A stretch of 64,000 nucleotides of DNA from Verrucomicrobiales bacterium (GTDB taxonomy: Bacteria > Verrucomicrobiota > Verrucomicrobiia > Limisphaerales > J093). Where the stretch lies: positions 62,001 through 126,000 of the forward strand of contig JABTUJ010000009.1 in NCBI GenBank assembly GCA_015075445.1, in the 5' to 3' direction. Of this stretch, positions 1 to 8,609 are shown in pieces. Within the stretch, counting starts at the first letter, position 1; each line of letters opens with the position of its first letter. A program made the translations under genes and the position numbers. Under the pieces are notes generated by a model. The model was not told the DNA's origin and did not search any database. It saw nothing but the letters and a program-made list of their open reading frames with translations.

Positions 1-267
1 GGCGAGTCCCGGGATGGGCGAGGCATCGACGGGGTGGTTGCGGGTGAGGCCTTCGAACAGGGGGAGGGTGACGCGCAGATCCTCGACGCTGAGCGCCAGC
101 GCCGGATCGAGGCTTTCGGGCTCCGCGCCGTTGATGACGACGAGGTCGGCGGGCGGCAAGGACGGGCTGCAGGCCGTGAGCAGCGCTCCGGCGGCGAGGC
201 CTAGCGCCGCCCGCGGCACACACCAACCCTCCGGCCAGCGACCGAAGGTGCGCCGCCCGCGGCTCAT
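1..267 (-). CDS. Oligopeptide-type solute-binding lipoprotein, N-terminal part (gene runs off the window)
   Basis: The first 89 codons of a gene that continues past the left edge. It starts with ATG at 267. A basic N-terminus and hydrophobic stretch end in a lipobox-like LLTAC at about residue 33, so the protein is probably a lipoprotein exported to the periplasm. The segment after the signal, VVINGAEPESLDPALALS, is the typical opening of SBP_bac_5 (OppA/DppA) binding proteins for peptide or nickel ABC importers. It lies 13 bp downstream of secG and is probably co-transcribed with it. The substrate cannot be inferred from this fragment. Confidence 0.75.
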   Translation of the reverse strand, partial: MSRGRRTFGRWPEGWCVPRAALGLAAGALLTACSPSLPPADLVVINGAEPESLDPALALSVEDLRVTLPLFEGLTRNHPVDASPIPGLA

Positions 268-280
268 CCGGAGGACGGGA

Positions 281-745
281 CTATTCGGTCGGACCTGGGG
301 CCGGGGCGGGCTGCGGAGTCGGAACGGTGAGCTCGGCAGCAGGGTTTGCCTCGACGGGAAGGACATTGGTGCCTGCGGCCGGCGGAGAGGCGGCATCGAC
401 GGGCTGCGTCACCACGTTGGTCATGGCCAGCGGGGGGGTGACAGCGGCGGCGGGCGTCTGGCCGCCGAGCTGATCCACGATGCCACGGTTCAATGAGCGA
501 TGTTGGTGGTTGCGCAGGACCGAGAGCCCGAGGGACAGGATGAGGAACGCCGCGGCGGCGTACTTGGTCCACTGACTCAGCACCGTGCCGGAACCCGCGC
601 CGAACAGCGCGTCGGCGGTAGCGCCGCCGAACGCCATGCCGAGGCCGGCCTCCTTTTTCGGCAACTGCACCAGCACCATGAGGATGAGGAGCAGGCTGTT
701 GAGGACCAGCACCAGCGTGAGCAAGCCAATGATCAGGGAAAGCAT
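281..745 (-). CDS. secG: Preprotein translocase subunit SecG
   Basis: SecG is the small accessory subunit of the SecYEG inner-membrane channel. The 154-residue product has two hydrophobic segments (about 2-26 and 60-80). Between them is the family motif VQLPKKEAGLGMAFGG followed by a GAGSG turn. The C-terminal 70 residues are an Ala/Pro/Thr-rich tail beyond the family core, as often seen in SecG from GC-rich bacteria. It follows tpiA by 22 bp in the conserved order pgk-tpiA-secG, which supports the call and suggests a glycolysis/secretion operon. Confidence 0.93.
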   Translation of the reverse strand: MLSLIIGLLTLVLVLNSLLLILMVLVQLPKKEAGLGMAFGGATADALFGAGSGTVLSQWTKYAAAAFLILSLGLSVLRNHQHRSLNRGIVDQLGGQTPAAAVTPPLAMTNVVTQPVDAASPPAAGTNVLPVEANPAAELTVPTPQPAPAPGPTE

Positions 746-767
746 GGGAGAGGGCCGGGAAAGCGGT

Positions 768-1532
768 TCAAATGGACTGCTTGACGATTTCGCTGAAGCT
801 GCGGACTTCGAGCGAGGCGCCCCCCACCAGCGCGCCGTCCACGTCCGGCAGGCTCATCAGCTCGCGCACGTTGTTGGGCTTCACGCTGCCTCCGTACTGG
901 ATGCGCACGCGTTTGGCCGTGGCTTCGCCGACGATCCCGACGAGGGTTTGGCGGATGAAGGCGTGGGCGCTCTGGGCCTGCTCGGCGGTGGCAGTGAGCC
1001 CCGTGCCGATGGCCCACACCGGTTCGTAGGCGATGATCGTCTCCTCGACCTGCTCGGTGCTCAGCCCGGCGAGACTGCCGCGCAGTTGTGTCTCGAGCAC
1101 CCGCTCGGTCTGGTTCGCCTTCCGTTCCTCGAGCAGTTCGCCGATGCACACGATTGGTTTGAGCGACGCCGCGTGGGCGGCCAGCGCTTTCTTCGCGATG
1201 AGCGCGCTGGACTCCTGCTGGAACTGGCGCCGCTCGGAGTGCCCCAGAATCACGTAACGGACCGAGAACTCCTTGAGCATCGCCGCGCAGATCTCGCCGG
1301 TGTACGCCCCGAAGTTGTGCTCGCTCATGTTCTGCGCCCCGAGGCGGATGTTCGAATCCAGGATCGCCTTCGACACCTCGCTCAGCGCCGTGAAAGGCGG
1401 GGCCACGACCAGATCGATCTCCTTCACGTTCGCCAACTCACGCTTGAGCCCGTTCACCAGGTCCAGCGCTTCGCCGACGGTTTTGTTCATCTTCCAGTTG
1501 CCGGCGATGATCAGTTTGCGGTCTTTGTTCAT
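768..1532 (-). CDS. tpiA: Triosephosphate isomerase
   Basis: Interconverts dihydroxyacetone phosphate and glyceraldehyde 3-phosphate in the cytoplasm. The 254-residue length is normal. It has the N-terminal AGNWKMN with the substrate-binding Asn and Lys, the catalytic histidine in ILGHSERR, the catalytic glutamate in AYEPVWAIGTG, and the phosphate-binding IQYGGSVKPNN near the C-terminus. It sits 45 bp downstream of pgk and 22 bp upstream of secG, consistent with one operon read on the minus strand. Confidence 0.98.
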   Translation of the reverse strand: MNKDRKLIIAGNWKMNKTVGEALDLVNGLKRELANVKEIDLVVAPPFTALSEVSKAILDSNIRLGAQNMSEHNFGAYTGEICAAMLKEFSVRYVILGHSERRQFQQESSALIAKKALAAHAASLKPIVCIGELLEERKANQTERVLETQLRGSLAGLSTEQVEETIIAYEPVWAIGTGLTATAEQAQSAHAFIRQTLVGIVGEATAKRVRIQYGGSVKPNNVRELMSLPDVDGALVGGASLEVRSFSEIVKQSI

Positions 1533-1577
1533 GGTCAGTCTGTCTGCTCGCTGCAGGAAAGCTCCGTGGCCAGCCGT

Positions 1578-2843
1578 TTAATGGGAACAGGCGCAACCGC
1601 CCGCCTCGCTCAGCGCCGCCACCCCCGGCAGCACCTTGCCTTCGAGGAACTCGAGGCTCGCGCCCCCGCCCGTCGAGACGTGCGTGACCTGCTTGTCGGC
1701 CCCGAACTTCTTCGCTGCCGTGGCGGTATCGCCGCCGCCGATCACGGTGGTGGCGCCCCGGCGGGTGGCCTCGATGATGGCGTCCGCCATGGCCTGGGTG
1801 GCGCCGGCGAAGGCCGGGAATTCGAACACGCCTGGGGGACCATTCCAGATGATGGTCTTGGCGCGGCGGATGGCGGCCACAAACAACGCGGTGGACTTCG
1901 GGCCCACATCCAGGCCAAGCCAGCCGTCCGCGATGCCCGAGGCGTCATCGGCAGCCTTCACCTGTGCGTCCACGGCGAACCGGTCGCCACACACGTAGTC
2001 GACCGGCAGGAGCAGGGCCTTGCGCTGGGCCTTGGCCTTTTCGATCAAGCTCGGCACCTTCTGCGCCCCCTCCTCGTCAAACAGGGAGTTCCCGATGGCC
2101 ATGCCGTCGAGCACCTTCTTGAAGGTGAAGGCCATCCCACCGCCGATGATGATCTCGTCGGCCTTGTCCAGCAGGTTCTCAATGAGCGGGATCTTGTCGG
2201 CAATCTTGGCCCCGCCCAGGATGGCCAGGAGCGGCCGCTGCGGGTGATCGAGTACGGCCGCGAACGCGTCGAGCTCCTTCTTCATGAGGTAACCGCAGGC
2301 GCGCTGGGCCAGTTGCACCCCGGTCATCGACGCGTGGTCGCGGTGCGCTGTGCCGAAGGCGTCGTTGATGTAAACATCGCCCAGGCGGGTCAGGGAGGCG
2401 CGGAACGCCGTCACCTTCTCGGGATCGGCCTTGAGCTTCGTGCCGTCCTCAAGCTTCACCCGGCCCTCTTCCTCGATGTGGAACCGGAGGTTCTCGAGCA
2501 GGATGACGTCACCCGGTCGGGCGGCGGCACACGCGGCCTCCACTTCGGGACCGACGCAGTCGTTGAGGAAGCGGACGGGGCGACCGAGCAGGGTCTCGAG
2601 CTTCGCGGCCACCGGCTTGAGCGAGAAAGCTTCGATCCGCTTGCCGTCGGGGCGCCCAAGGTGGCTCATGAGCACCACCGAGCCGCCCTTCTCGAGCACG
2701 TAACGGATCGTGGGCAACGCCGCCTCGATCCGCTTGGTGTTCGTAATGGCCCCGGTCGCCTTGTCCTGGGGAACGTTAAAGTCCACCCGGATCAAGGCGC
2801 GCTTGCCCGTGAAATCGACGTCCTCGATAAACAGCTTGGCCAT
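1578..2843 (-). CDS. pgk: Phosphoglycerate kinase
   Basis: Glycolytic enzyme making ATP from 1,3-bisphosphoglycerate. The 421-residue protein opens [20 protein letters not shown]. It carries [17 protein letters not shown] and, in the nucleotide-binding C-terminal half, GGGDTATA and [15 protein letters not shown] chose the ATG at 2843; an in-frame ATG 12 codons upstream would add a non-conserved leader. It is the first gene of the pgk-tpiA-secG run. The C-terminus ends in a Cys/His-rich GGCACSH, a small oddity. Confidence 0.97.
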   Translation of the reverse strand: MAKLFIEDVDFTGKRALIRVDFNVPQDKATGAITNTKRIEAALPTIRYVLEKGGSVVLMSHLGRPDGKRIEAFSLKPVAAKLETLLGRPVRFLNDCVGPEVEAACAAARPGDVILLENLRFHIEEEGRVKLEDGTKLKADPEKVTAFRASLTRLGDVYINDAFGTAHRDHASMTGVQLAQRACGYLMKKELDAFAAVLDHPQRPLLAILGGAKIADKIPLIENLLDKADEIIIGGGMAFTFKKVLDGMAIGNSLFDEEGAQKVPSLIEKAKAQRKALLLPVDYVCGDRFAVDAQVKAADDASGIADGWLGLDVGPKSTALFVAAIRRAKTIIWNGPPGVFEFPAFAGATQAMADAIIEATRRGATTVIGGGDTATAAKKFGADKQVTHVSTGGGASLEFLEGKVLPGVAALSEAGGCACSH

Positions 2844-3012
2844 AGAACCACTACAAAAGTGGGGGGCGAGCATACCCAAGACCCTCGCTGAGTCAAAAGG
2901 AAATCCCGTGACCTCCGCGGCCTCTCCGGATCGTTCGTTCCGGGCTCGATCTTGCGCTGAGGCACCTGGAAAGTCAGATACCGAAAGGGTGGCTGTCCGC
3001 TGCGGTGGTTCT

Positions 3013-3080
3013 CTGTGTCCTCCTGAGCTCTGTGCTGAAAAACCGGAACAGGGCTCAGCACAGAGCTCAGGAGGACACAG
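3013..3080. repeat. Perfect 25-bp inverted repeat (hairpin)
   Basis: Arms 3013-3037 and 3056-3080 are exact reverse complements, separated by an 18-bp loop. The arm reads CTGTGTCCTCCTGAGCTCTG and continues five bases. There is no T-run after it, so it is not a classical intrinsic terminator. It lies 5' of pgk and 3' of the PEP-CTERM gene, both on the minus strand. The rest of the 2844-3113 gap shows no gene. Confidence 0.8.
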
Positions 3081-3113
3081 TGGATCAGCCGACGAGGCAG
3101 CCGGGATTTTGTC

Positions 3114-4013
3114 TCACGCCCGCGGCCTCTGAACTGGCCCGGGAACAACGGGCAGCGTTGCCTCGGGTCCCCAACCCGGCGGGCTGGGGACCCGAGTAAC
3201 GGCCAAACCGCGCCAGACACCCCCCCCGCAGGCGTCGGACGGTGGCGGAATCGAGCGTCCCCGGCCGGCCCAGGAACGAGGTCCGACGGCCGGGGCGACC
3301 CCCACGGCTCGCAAGAGTCGGCTCAAGCCAAAGCCCACCAAACCCAGCGCCGCCAGCATTCCCCAAGTCCCGGGCTCCGGAATGACCGTCGCCGTCTCCA
3401 CGGTGGCGCCGGCGAGGAACATGCGCTGCACCTGGTCCGCTCCCGCGTCGATGAGTTCGATGGCGAGCAGGGTTTCCAGTTGGAACGTCGCCGGCAGCGC
3501 GAAGGTCTGCTTGTCCAGCCGCACCGCATTGCCGCGGCCGGCTCCCGCGGAGAAGACCTCCGTCGTCGTGGTTCCGTTGATCGCATTCGAGAAACTGCTG
3601 TCCAGGAAGTCACGAATGTCGCTGTTTCCGTCCAGGGCCACCGTGTGGTCGAGCCCACCCGTGCCCAGGAATCGGATCGAGGCGAGTGTGCCCGGCCCGG
3701 TTTCCCCCCACCACGTGTTGATCAGGGTGTGGACCTTTTCGACGCCGAAGACGCCGACCGTGACGCTCAGTGTGCGGGGGTTGTTGCCGCCGGCGACGCT
3801 CGCGTTCCACACATTGTCGCCGCCCGCAGGAATGGCGAAGGGCACGCCACCGAGCGTGACGTCGCCTTCGGGGTAGCCGCTGGCGGCACCCGCGTAAGTC
3901 TGCATGCGGGAGTTGACGGACCCGGAGAGGTCCAACGTCAGAAAGGCACTGTGGGTCGGGAGGGTTGCCCCCGCGGTCCCCACGGCCATCAACAAACGAA
4001 CCAGGTTCTTCAT
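3114..4013 (-). CDS. PEP-CTERM sorting-domain protein with an unusual C-terminal extension
   Basis: An exported protein of unknown function. It has an N-terminal signal peptide (MKNLVRLLMAVGTAGATLPTHSA), then about 200 residues of Gly/Thr-rich sequence resembling other secreted beta-rich PEP-CTERM proteins. The sorting motif VIPEPGTWGMLAALGLVGFG and a short basic cluster follow. PEP-CTERM proteins are processed by an exosortase and usually end right after the basic cluster. Here the frame stays open for about 63 more residues of low-complexity Pro/Gly/Arg sequence. That stretch includes an inverted repeat (3162-3196), so the tail is probably read-through of noncoding DNA after loss of the stop or a frameshift. 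No exosortase gene is in the window. Confidence 0.8.
   Translation of the reverse strand: MKNLVRLLMAVGTAGATLPTHSAFLTLDLSGSVNSRMQTYAGAASGYPEGDVTLGGVPFAIPAGGDNVWNASVAGGNNPRTLSVTVGVFGVEKVHTLINTWWGETGPGTLASIRFLGTGGLDHTVALDGNSDIRDFLDSSFSNAINGTTTTEVFSAGAGRGNAVRLDKQTFALPATFQLETLLAIELIDAGADQVQRMFLAGATVETATVIPEPGTWGMLAALGLVGFGLSRLLRAVGVAPAVGPRSWAGRGRSIPPPSDACGGGVWRGLAVTRVPSPPGWGPEATLPVVPGPVQRPRA
3162..3196. repeat. Inverted repeat, 12-bp arms
   Basis: Arms 3162-3173 (CTCGGGTCCCCA) and 3185-3196 are exact reverse complements around an 11-bp loop. It falls inside the improbable C-terminal extension of the PEP-CTERM gene, arguing that this DNA was originally intergenic. A shorter hairpin built on the same GGGTC/GACCC core occurs at 50941-50959. 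Confidence 0.7.
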
Positions 4014-4114
4014 GTCGCTTTCAGATCTATGTTCTGTGCTCGGGCTTCGGCGGCGCATCGAGCCACGCGATGGCCGCGGGCGCGACTCTCTCCTCGGCGG
4101 GCGCGGGGGGCAAT

Positions 4115-4130
4115 AGGGGTAAATACCCCT
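4115..4130. promoter_or_regulatory. Palindrome resembling paired NarL-type half-sites
   Basis: The sequence AGGGGTA-AA-TACCCCT is a perfect 7-2-7 palindrome. Each heptamer fits the TACYYMT consensus known for enterobacterial NarL/NarP, although the half-sites point outward rather than inward. It lies 21 bp before the kinase ATG (4152) and about 100 bp from the divergent PEP-CTERM start (4013). The adjacent kinase/regulator pair is of the NarL class, so autoregulation is a reasonable inference. Confidence 0.45.
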
Positions 4131-4151
4131 AATCAGGAATAACAGGTGGCA

Positions 4152-6227
4152 ATGGACAGACCGCTGCCAATCGCTTACCAAGGTGCCGGCGTGCAAACCA
4201 CCAGGTCGTCTTCGGGCCAACGGGGCGAGGGTTCCCAACCTGCCCCGGCCGTGCCGCCGGCGGCCGCCCCGACCGCCGCCGCTCCCGCCGCGGGGGGGCG
4301 CCCCCCCTGGCGCGCGTTTCGGCTCGTGGCCGCAGTGGGGGTGGTGGGCGTGATGTTGAGCGTCGCGCTGGTGGCCTGGCTGGTGCGCGAGGCGCAGCGT
4401 CTGGACACGGCCCGGTTCTACGAGTTGGGCAACGCCCTGGGGGTGGATCTGGAACGGCGGGTCGAGGCGGTCGAGGCCTTGCTCCGCGCTCTGCAGCGCG
4501 TTCTCAACGAGCAGGAGTCGCCCACGCTCGAGGTCTGGGACGAGTTCATGAACCAGGCCGCACCGCAGTGGAACTTCCCCGGCATTCTGGCCCTTGGATA
4601 CGCCACCAATACCGCCGCGGGCCAGGTCATGGACCGCCTCGCCCCCTGGGTCCGGGATCCGTCGCCCCGGCCGGCCGCCAGCTTCTATGACCTGCCCGCC
4701 GAACTGAATGAGGCCAGGACCTGGCGTGTGTGGGTATGGGATGTGTTCGGCGAGGCCGGGGTGCCGCCCGGGGACTTTGGCGCGATCGCGAGCGTGACCA
4801 ACACGGCGACCGGCCGTGTCCAGCAGCGGCGTTATCGCGAGCCGGCGACCCCCCTCGAGGTCGTCCCGCCGCCGTTCACGAAGATCCAGCAGGCAGGACG
4901 CGAGATCCTGGCCGCGGTGGAGCCGCCGGATGCGAAGCTGCTGGATGCGGTGTACCGCGACGAGGTGAAGATCGCTGGCCACCAGCCCCTCCAGCCGCCT
5001 GACGGAGGTGAGCCCGGGCGGGGGGCGACCATGCTGGTGCCCACCTACCATCCGGGGCGCGGCGGATGCTGGCGGGCCCTGCCTCCGCCCGAGGAGAACC
5101 TCTTCAACCAATTCTGGCTGCGCTGGAATCTGAACACCGGGTACCTGTATGCGAATCTGGACCCGGGGGCGATGCTGCGGGAGGCGCAAGGCCCGGGCGA
5201 ACCGTCCATCCGGGTGGAGATCCACGCCGCCTCGCCGGAAGCGGTGGGCCCGGGCACCTGGTTGAACCCGGACGACCAGCCCTTGCGCGCTGCGGACCCC
5301 CGGTTTCGGCCCGCCTTCCTACACACACATCTGTGGCGGATGTACGGCGACCGCTGGACGCTGTTTTTCCACACGACGCCGCTGTTCGACCTCCAGTCCA
5401 CGCGCTACCGGGCCCACTGGGCGGGGGGGTGGGGCCTGCTGACGACCGGCCTGATGTGCTGGGTATTGACGCTCCAGGTCCGGGGGCGCCTGCAGGAGAC
5501 CGAACGCGCGACGGCGCTCCAGGACGCGCGCGACGCCCTGCTGGCCGTCCAGCGGGAGCGCGAACGGCTGAGTCACGACCTGCACGACGGCGCCATCCAA
5601 TCGCTCTACGCCGTCCAGCTCGGCCTGACCCAAACCGCGCGCGACGTCGAGAGCGTCGCGCCGGAGGCCGGCCGTCGCCTGGGCGAAAGCCGTGCCAATC
5701 TGGACGCGGTCATCGGCGAACTGCGACAGTTCATGACGGACCTTCGGGCCGGCGACGCCCCGCGTCCCGCCCTGGGGCTGGCCATGGTGTTGGAGTCAGT
5801 CGTGCGCCGCCTTCGCCCCGCCTCGCCGGCGGCCCTCGAGCTTCACTGCGACCCCGTCGCCTCGGCCCGGCTGACGCCGGCGCAAGCCCTGCAACTGGCC
5901 GCGTTCGTGCGCGAGGCGCTCAGCAACAGTCTGCGGCACGCCGCGGCCGAACGGATCCAAGTCCGCCTCGCCGCCGAAGGCGACGTGCTGCTCCTCGAAG
6001 TCCGCGATGACGGCGGCGGCTTTGACCCCGCCCGCCGGACCGGCGCGGGGGTGGGGCTGGTCTCCCTCGAACGCCGCGCCTTTCAGCTAGGCGGACGCTT
6101 CGAGCTCGAAACGGTCGCCGGCCTTGGAACCTCGGTGCGCGTACGCCTCCCGCTGCGGCCGCCGGGGCAACCACCCGCCGGACCCGCCGACGCACCCACG
6201 GAGCCGCCGTGCTCCTCAACCCCTTGA
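4152..6227 (+). CDS. Membrane sensor histidine kinase (CHASE-like sensor, HisKA_3/HATPase)
   Basis: Signal-transducing kinase, about 691 residues from ATG 4152 (a GTG lies two codons upstream). After a Pro/Ala-rich cytoplasmic start there is a membrane segment near residues 55-75. Next comes a large extracytoplasmic region containing QWNFPGILALGYA, which resembles CHASE sensor domains, and a second membrane segment near 420-440. The dimerisation helix carries the phospho-acceptor His475 in SHDLHDGAIQ, typical of NarL-family kinases (HisKA_3). The ATPase N box is REALSNSLRHA and the G box DDGGGFDP...GVGLVSLE. The cognate regulator follows after 10 bp. The ligand is unknown. Confidence 0.9.
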   Translation: MDRPLPIAYQGAGVQTTRSSSGQRGEGSQPAPAVPPAAAPTAAAPAAGGRPPWRAFRLVAAVGVVGVMLSVALVAWLVREAQRLDTARFYELGNALGVDLERRVEAVEALLRALQRVLNEQESPTLEVWDEFMNQAAPQWNFPGILALGYATNTAAGQVMDRLAPWVRDPSPRPAASFYDLPAELNEARTWRVWVWDVFGEAGVPPGDFGAIASVTNTATGRVQQRRYREPATPLEVVPPPFTKIQQAGREILAAVEPPDAKLLDAVYRDEVKIAGHQPLQPPDGGEPGRGATMLVPTYHPGRGGCWRALPPPEENLFNQFWLRWNLNTGYLYANLDPGAMLREAQGPGEPSIRVEIHAASPEAVGPGTWLNPDDQPLRAADPRFRPAFLHTHLWRMYGDRWTLFFHTTPLFDLQSTRYRAHWAGGWGLLTTGLMCWVLTLQVRGRLQETERATALQDARDALLAVQRERERLSHDLHDGAIQSLYAVQLGLTQTARDVESVAPEAGRRLGESRANLDAVIGELRQFMTDLRAGDAPRPALGLAMVLESVVRRLRPASPAALELHCDPVASARLTPAQALQLAAFVREALSNSLRHAAAERIQVRLAAEGDVLLLEVRDDGGGFDPARRTGAGVGLVSLERRAFQLGGRFELETVAGLGTSVRVRLPLRPPGQPPAGPADAPTEPPCSSTP

Positions 6228-6237
6228 TTCACCTGCT

Positions 6238-6918
6238 GTGTCGCGCCCGCCTCCCATCCGCCTCCTGTTGGTTGACGATCATCCCATCGTCCGGACCGGC
6301 CTGCGGCTGGTCGAGCAGATTGCCGGTGACATCCGGATCGTGGGCGAGGCCGCCACGGTCGATGAAGCCTGGCTGCGGGTGCGGGAGCTGTTGCCCCACG
6401 TGGTGCTGCTCGACCTGCGGCTGTCCGACGGCGACGGCCTCGACCTGTGCCGGCGCACCAAGCTGCACTATCCCAACGTGCGGATCCTCTGCCTCACCTC
6501 CTATGCCGACCCGCCGCTCGTCCTCGCCGCCCTCGAAGCGGGCGTGGACGGCTACCTGCTCAAACACCGGGACGCCCGGCGCATCGCCGACGCCGTCCGC
6601 GAGGTGACGAAAGGCGAACCCGTATTCGACCCGGCCCTGGGCCAGGACGCGACACCTCCCGCGGCGGCGGGCACGGCCGCCGGCAATCCCCTGAGCGTCC
6701 TGTCTCCCGGTGAACTGCGGGTGCTGTCCGAGGTGGCTCGGGGGTTGACCGACAAAGAAGTCTCCACGGCCCTCCGTCTGAGCGTGAAGACGGTGCGCCA
6801 CTATCTCGACCGCGTCTTCAGCAAGCTCGGCGTCCACACCCGCACGCAGGCGGCCCTGCAGTTCGCCGCCCATCCCCTGCCCCCCTATGTCGGTGAACCC
6901 AGTGGGGAGTCGACCTGA
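6238..6918 (+). CDS. NarL/FixJ-family response regulator
   Basis: DNA-binding partner of the preceding kinase. From the GTG at 6238 the protein is 226 residues, the normal size. The receiver domain has acidic residues in LLVDDHP, phospho-acceptor Asp59 in HVVLLDLRLS, and Thr/Lys positions LCLTSY and GYLLKH. The C-terminal LuxR-type helix-turn-helix runs from LSPGELRVLSEVARGLTDKE to HYLDRVFSKLGVHTRTQAA. The frame is also open upstream to an ATG at 6124 inside the kinase gene, but the added residues are not receiver-like. The GTG is 10 bp after the kinase stop. A possible target is the palindrome at 4115-4130. Confidence 0.93.
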   Translation: MSRPPPIRLLLVDDHPIVRTGLRLVEQIAGDIRIVGEAATVDEAWLRVRELLPHVVLLDLRLSDGDGLDLCRRTKLHYPNVRILCLTSYADPPLVLAALEAGVDGYLLKHRDARRIADAVREVTKGEPVFDPALGQDATPPAAAGTAAGNPLSVLSPGELRVLSEVARGLTDKEVSTALRLSVKTVRHYLDRVFSKLGVHTRTQAALQFAAHPLPPYVGEPSGEST

Positions 6919-6986
6919 GCCCGGCGGTGCGCCATTTGCGCCCCGGGAGCCGTTCGCTACCTTGGCCAACACAACGGCGACGACGT

Positions 6987-8312
6987 ATGCAAACGAATGA
7001 GCAGTGGGAAGTGCTGGTGGTGGGGGGCGGCCCGGCGGGCGCCAGCGCCGCCGCGATGCTGGCCACGCACGGCCACCGGGTGCTGGTGCTCGAACGCGAG
7101 AAGTTCCCGCGCTACCACATCGGCGAGTCGCTGATCCCCTTCACCTACCAACCGCTCGAGCGCCTGGGGCTGATCCCGAAGATGCGGGCTTCCTCGTTCC
7201 AGAAGAAGTACAGCGTGGTGTTCGTCCAGCCCAACGGCACCGCCAGCCAGCCGTTCTACTTCTTCACGCGTTACGACAAGGACACCGTCGCCCAGACCTG
7301 GCAGGTCCTCCGCAGCGAGTTTGACCAGATGCTCCTCGACCACGCCCGGGAACGCGGTGCCCAAGTCCGCGAGGAGACCGAGGTGGTCGAGTTCCTCCGC
7401 GACGACGGCGCCGTCACCGGTGTCCGCGCGCGTCACCGCGATGGCACGCTGGCCGAGTACCGCGCGCCCATCACGCTGGATTGCACCGGCAAGGAGAGCT
7501 TCGCCGCCGTCCGCCAGGGCTGGCGCGTCCGGGATCCGTACCTGAACAAGGTCGCGGTCTGGACCTACTACGAAGGCTCCAAACGCGAGCCGGGGATCGA
7601 CGAAGGCCAGACCACGGTGGCTTTTGTGCCGGACAAGGGCTGGTTTTGGCACATCCCGCAGCACCGGGACCGGGTCAGCGTGGGCGTCGTGGCCGAGGGC
7701 AAGTACCTCACGCGCGGAGGGGTCAAGGACCCGAAGGCGATCTTCGACCGCGAGGTGAACGAGAACCTCTGGATCAAGGACCACCTCGCGACAGGCCGTC
7801 AGGTGGGGCCGTACTACGTCACCAGCGAGTACACCCATCACGCCCGCCACTGCTATGCGCCGGGCCTGCTGCTGGTGGGCGATGCGTTCTGCTTCCTCGA
7901 CCCCGTGTTCAGCAGCGGCCTCATGCTCGCGCTCAAGAGCGGGGTGATGGCGGCGGACGCGGTCCACGACGCCGCGCTTGCCGGCGATTTCGCTCCCGGG
8001 CGGTTCGCCCGCTATGGCGCGACCTTGCGCGAGGGCATCGAGAACATGCGCAAGCTGGTTTACGCCTTCTACAATCCGAACTTCAGCTTCAAGCAGGTCA
8101 TCGACAAATACCCCGAGGCGGCCGCCGACATCACCGACTGCCTGAGCGGCGACGTCAACAAGGACCTATCCGGCCTGTGGGAGAAGATTCGCGAGTTTGC
8201 GCCTCTGCCGGACGCGTTGCCGCTGGGGGACCCGCTCAACCCCGATACACGCACCGCGCCGTGCACGTCTCAGCCACCACCACCTCGGTCAGCAGTGGCA
8301 GTCCCGGCTTGA
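6987..8312 (+). CDS. FAD-dependent oxidoreductase of the flavin halogenase/geranylgeranyl reductase-like superfamily
   Basis: A 441-residue flavoprotein starting at ATG 6987. The Rossmann FAD motif is [20 protein letters not shown], followed by [15 protein letters not shown], typical of tryptophan-halogenase-like enzymes. GWFWHIP contains the WxWxIP signature used to recognise flavin-dependent halogenases. The second FAD motif is [20 protein letters not shown] catalytic lysine equivalent to that of tryptophan halogenases could not be assigned by eye, so halogenation is not established and a monooxygenase or reductase role is equally possible. The 3' end overlaps the convergent queD by 77 bp. 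It may belong functionally with the LuxC/LuxE genes opposite. Confidence 0.85.
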   Translation: MQTNEQWEVLVVGGGPAGASAAAMLATHGHRVLVLEREKFPRYHIGESLIPFTYQPLERLGLIPKMRASSFQKKYSVVFVQPNGTASQPFYFFTRYDKDTVAQTWQVLRSEFDQMLLDHARERGAQVREETEVVEFLRDDGAVTGVRARHRDGTLAEYRAPITLDCTGKESFAAVRQGWRVRDPYLNKVAVWTYYEGSKREPGIDEGQTTVAFVPDKGWFWHIPQHRDRVSVGVVAEGKYLTRGGVKDPKAIFDREVNENLWIKDHLATGRQVGPYYVTSEYTHHARHCYAPGLLLVGDAFCFLDPVFSSGLMLALKSGVMAADAVHDAALAGDFAPGRFARYGATLREGIENMRKLVYAFYNPNFSFKQVIDKYPEAAADITDCLSGDVNKDLSGLWEKIREFAPLPDALPLGDPLNPDTRTAPCTSQPPPPRSAVAVPA

Positions 8313-8595
8313 GCCGTTCCCAGATCCAGCGGGCGAGGTTTTCGCTCGTCGGGTTCTCCAGGCCGGGGACGTCGTTCAGGTAGCGGTGGTCGAGCTGTTC
8401 CCAGAGCGGTTTGAAGGCGCGCGAGATGTCGGCGTAGTCGATGAGCCAGCCCAAGCGCTCGTCACACTCGCCCGCCACCACGATCTCGGCCTGGAAACTG
8501 TGGCCGTGCAGGCGCCGGCACTTGTGGGTTTCCGGGAGGTGCGGCAACAGGTGCGCCGCCTCGAATTGAAAGGTCTTCCGCAGTTCGATTCTCAT
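8236..8595 (-). CDS. queD: 6-carboxytetrahydropterin synthase / 6-pyruvoyl-tetrahydropterin synthase family (QueD)
   Basis: A 119-residue pterin enzyme starting at ATG 8595. QueD converts dihydroneopterin triphosphate to 6-carboxytetrahydropterin in queuosine synthesis. Zinc-ligand histidines lie in FEAAHLLPH and RRLHGHSF, and the family cysteine in [30 protein letters not shown] and [13 protein letters not shown] complete the fold. It follows the LuxC gene by 14 bp and appears to be the last gene of the GH15-LuxE-MFS-LuxC run, although no other queuosine gene is nearby. Its stop region overlaps the convergent flavoprotein gene. Confidence 0.9.
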   Translation of the reverse strand: MRIELRKTFQFEAAHLLPHLPETHKCRRLHGHSFQAEIVVAGECDERLGWLIDYADISRAFKPLWEQLDHRYLNDVPGLENPTSENLARWIWERLKPGLPLLTEVVVAETCTARCVYRG

Positions 8596-8609
8596 GTTCC
8601 CAAACTCCG

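Noticed and set aside
585..2891. 768-aa plus-strand frame
   Set aside because: It is antisense to tpiA and pgk, which are unmistakable.
3114..5225. 703-aa minus-strand frame covering the kinase region
   Set aside because: Upstream of 4013 it is antisense to the histidine kinase; only the PEP-CTERM part is real.
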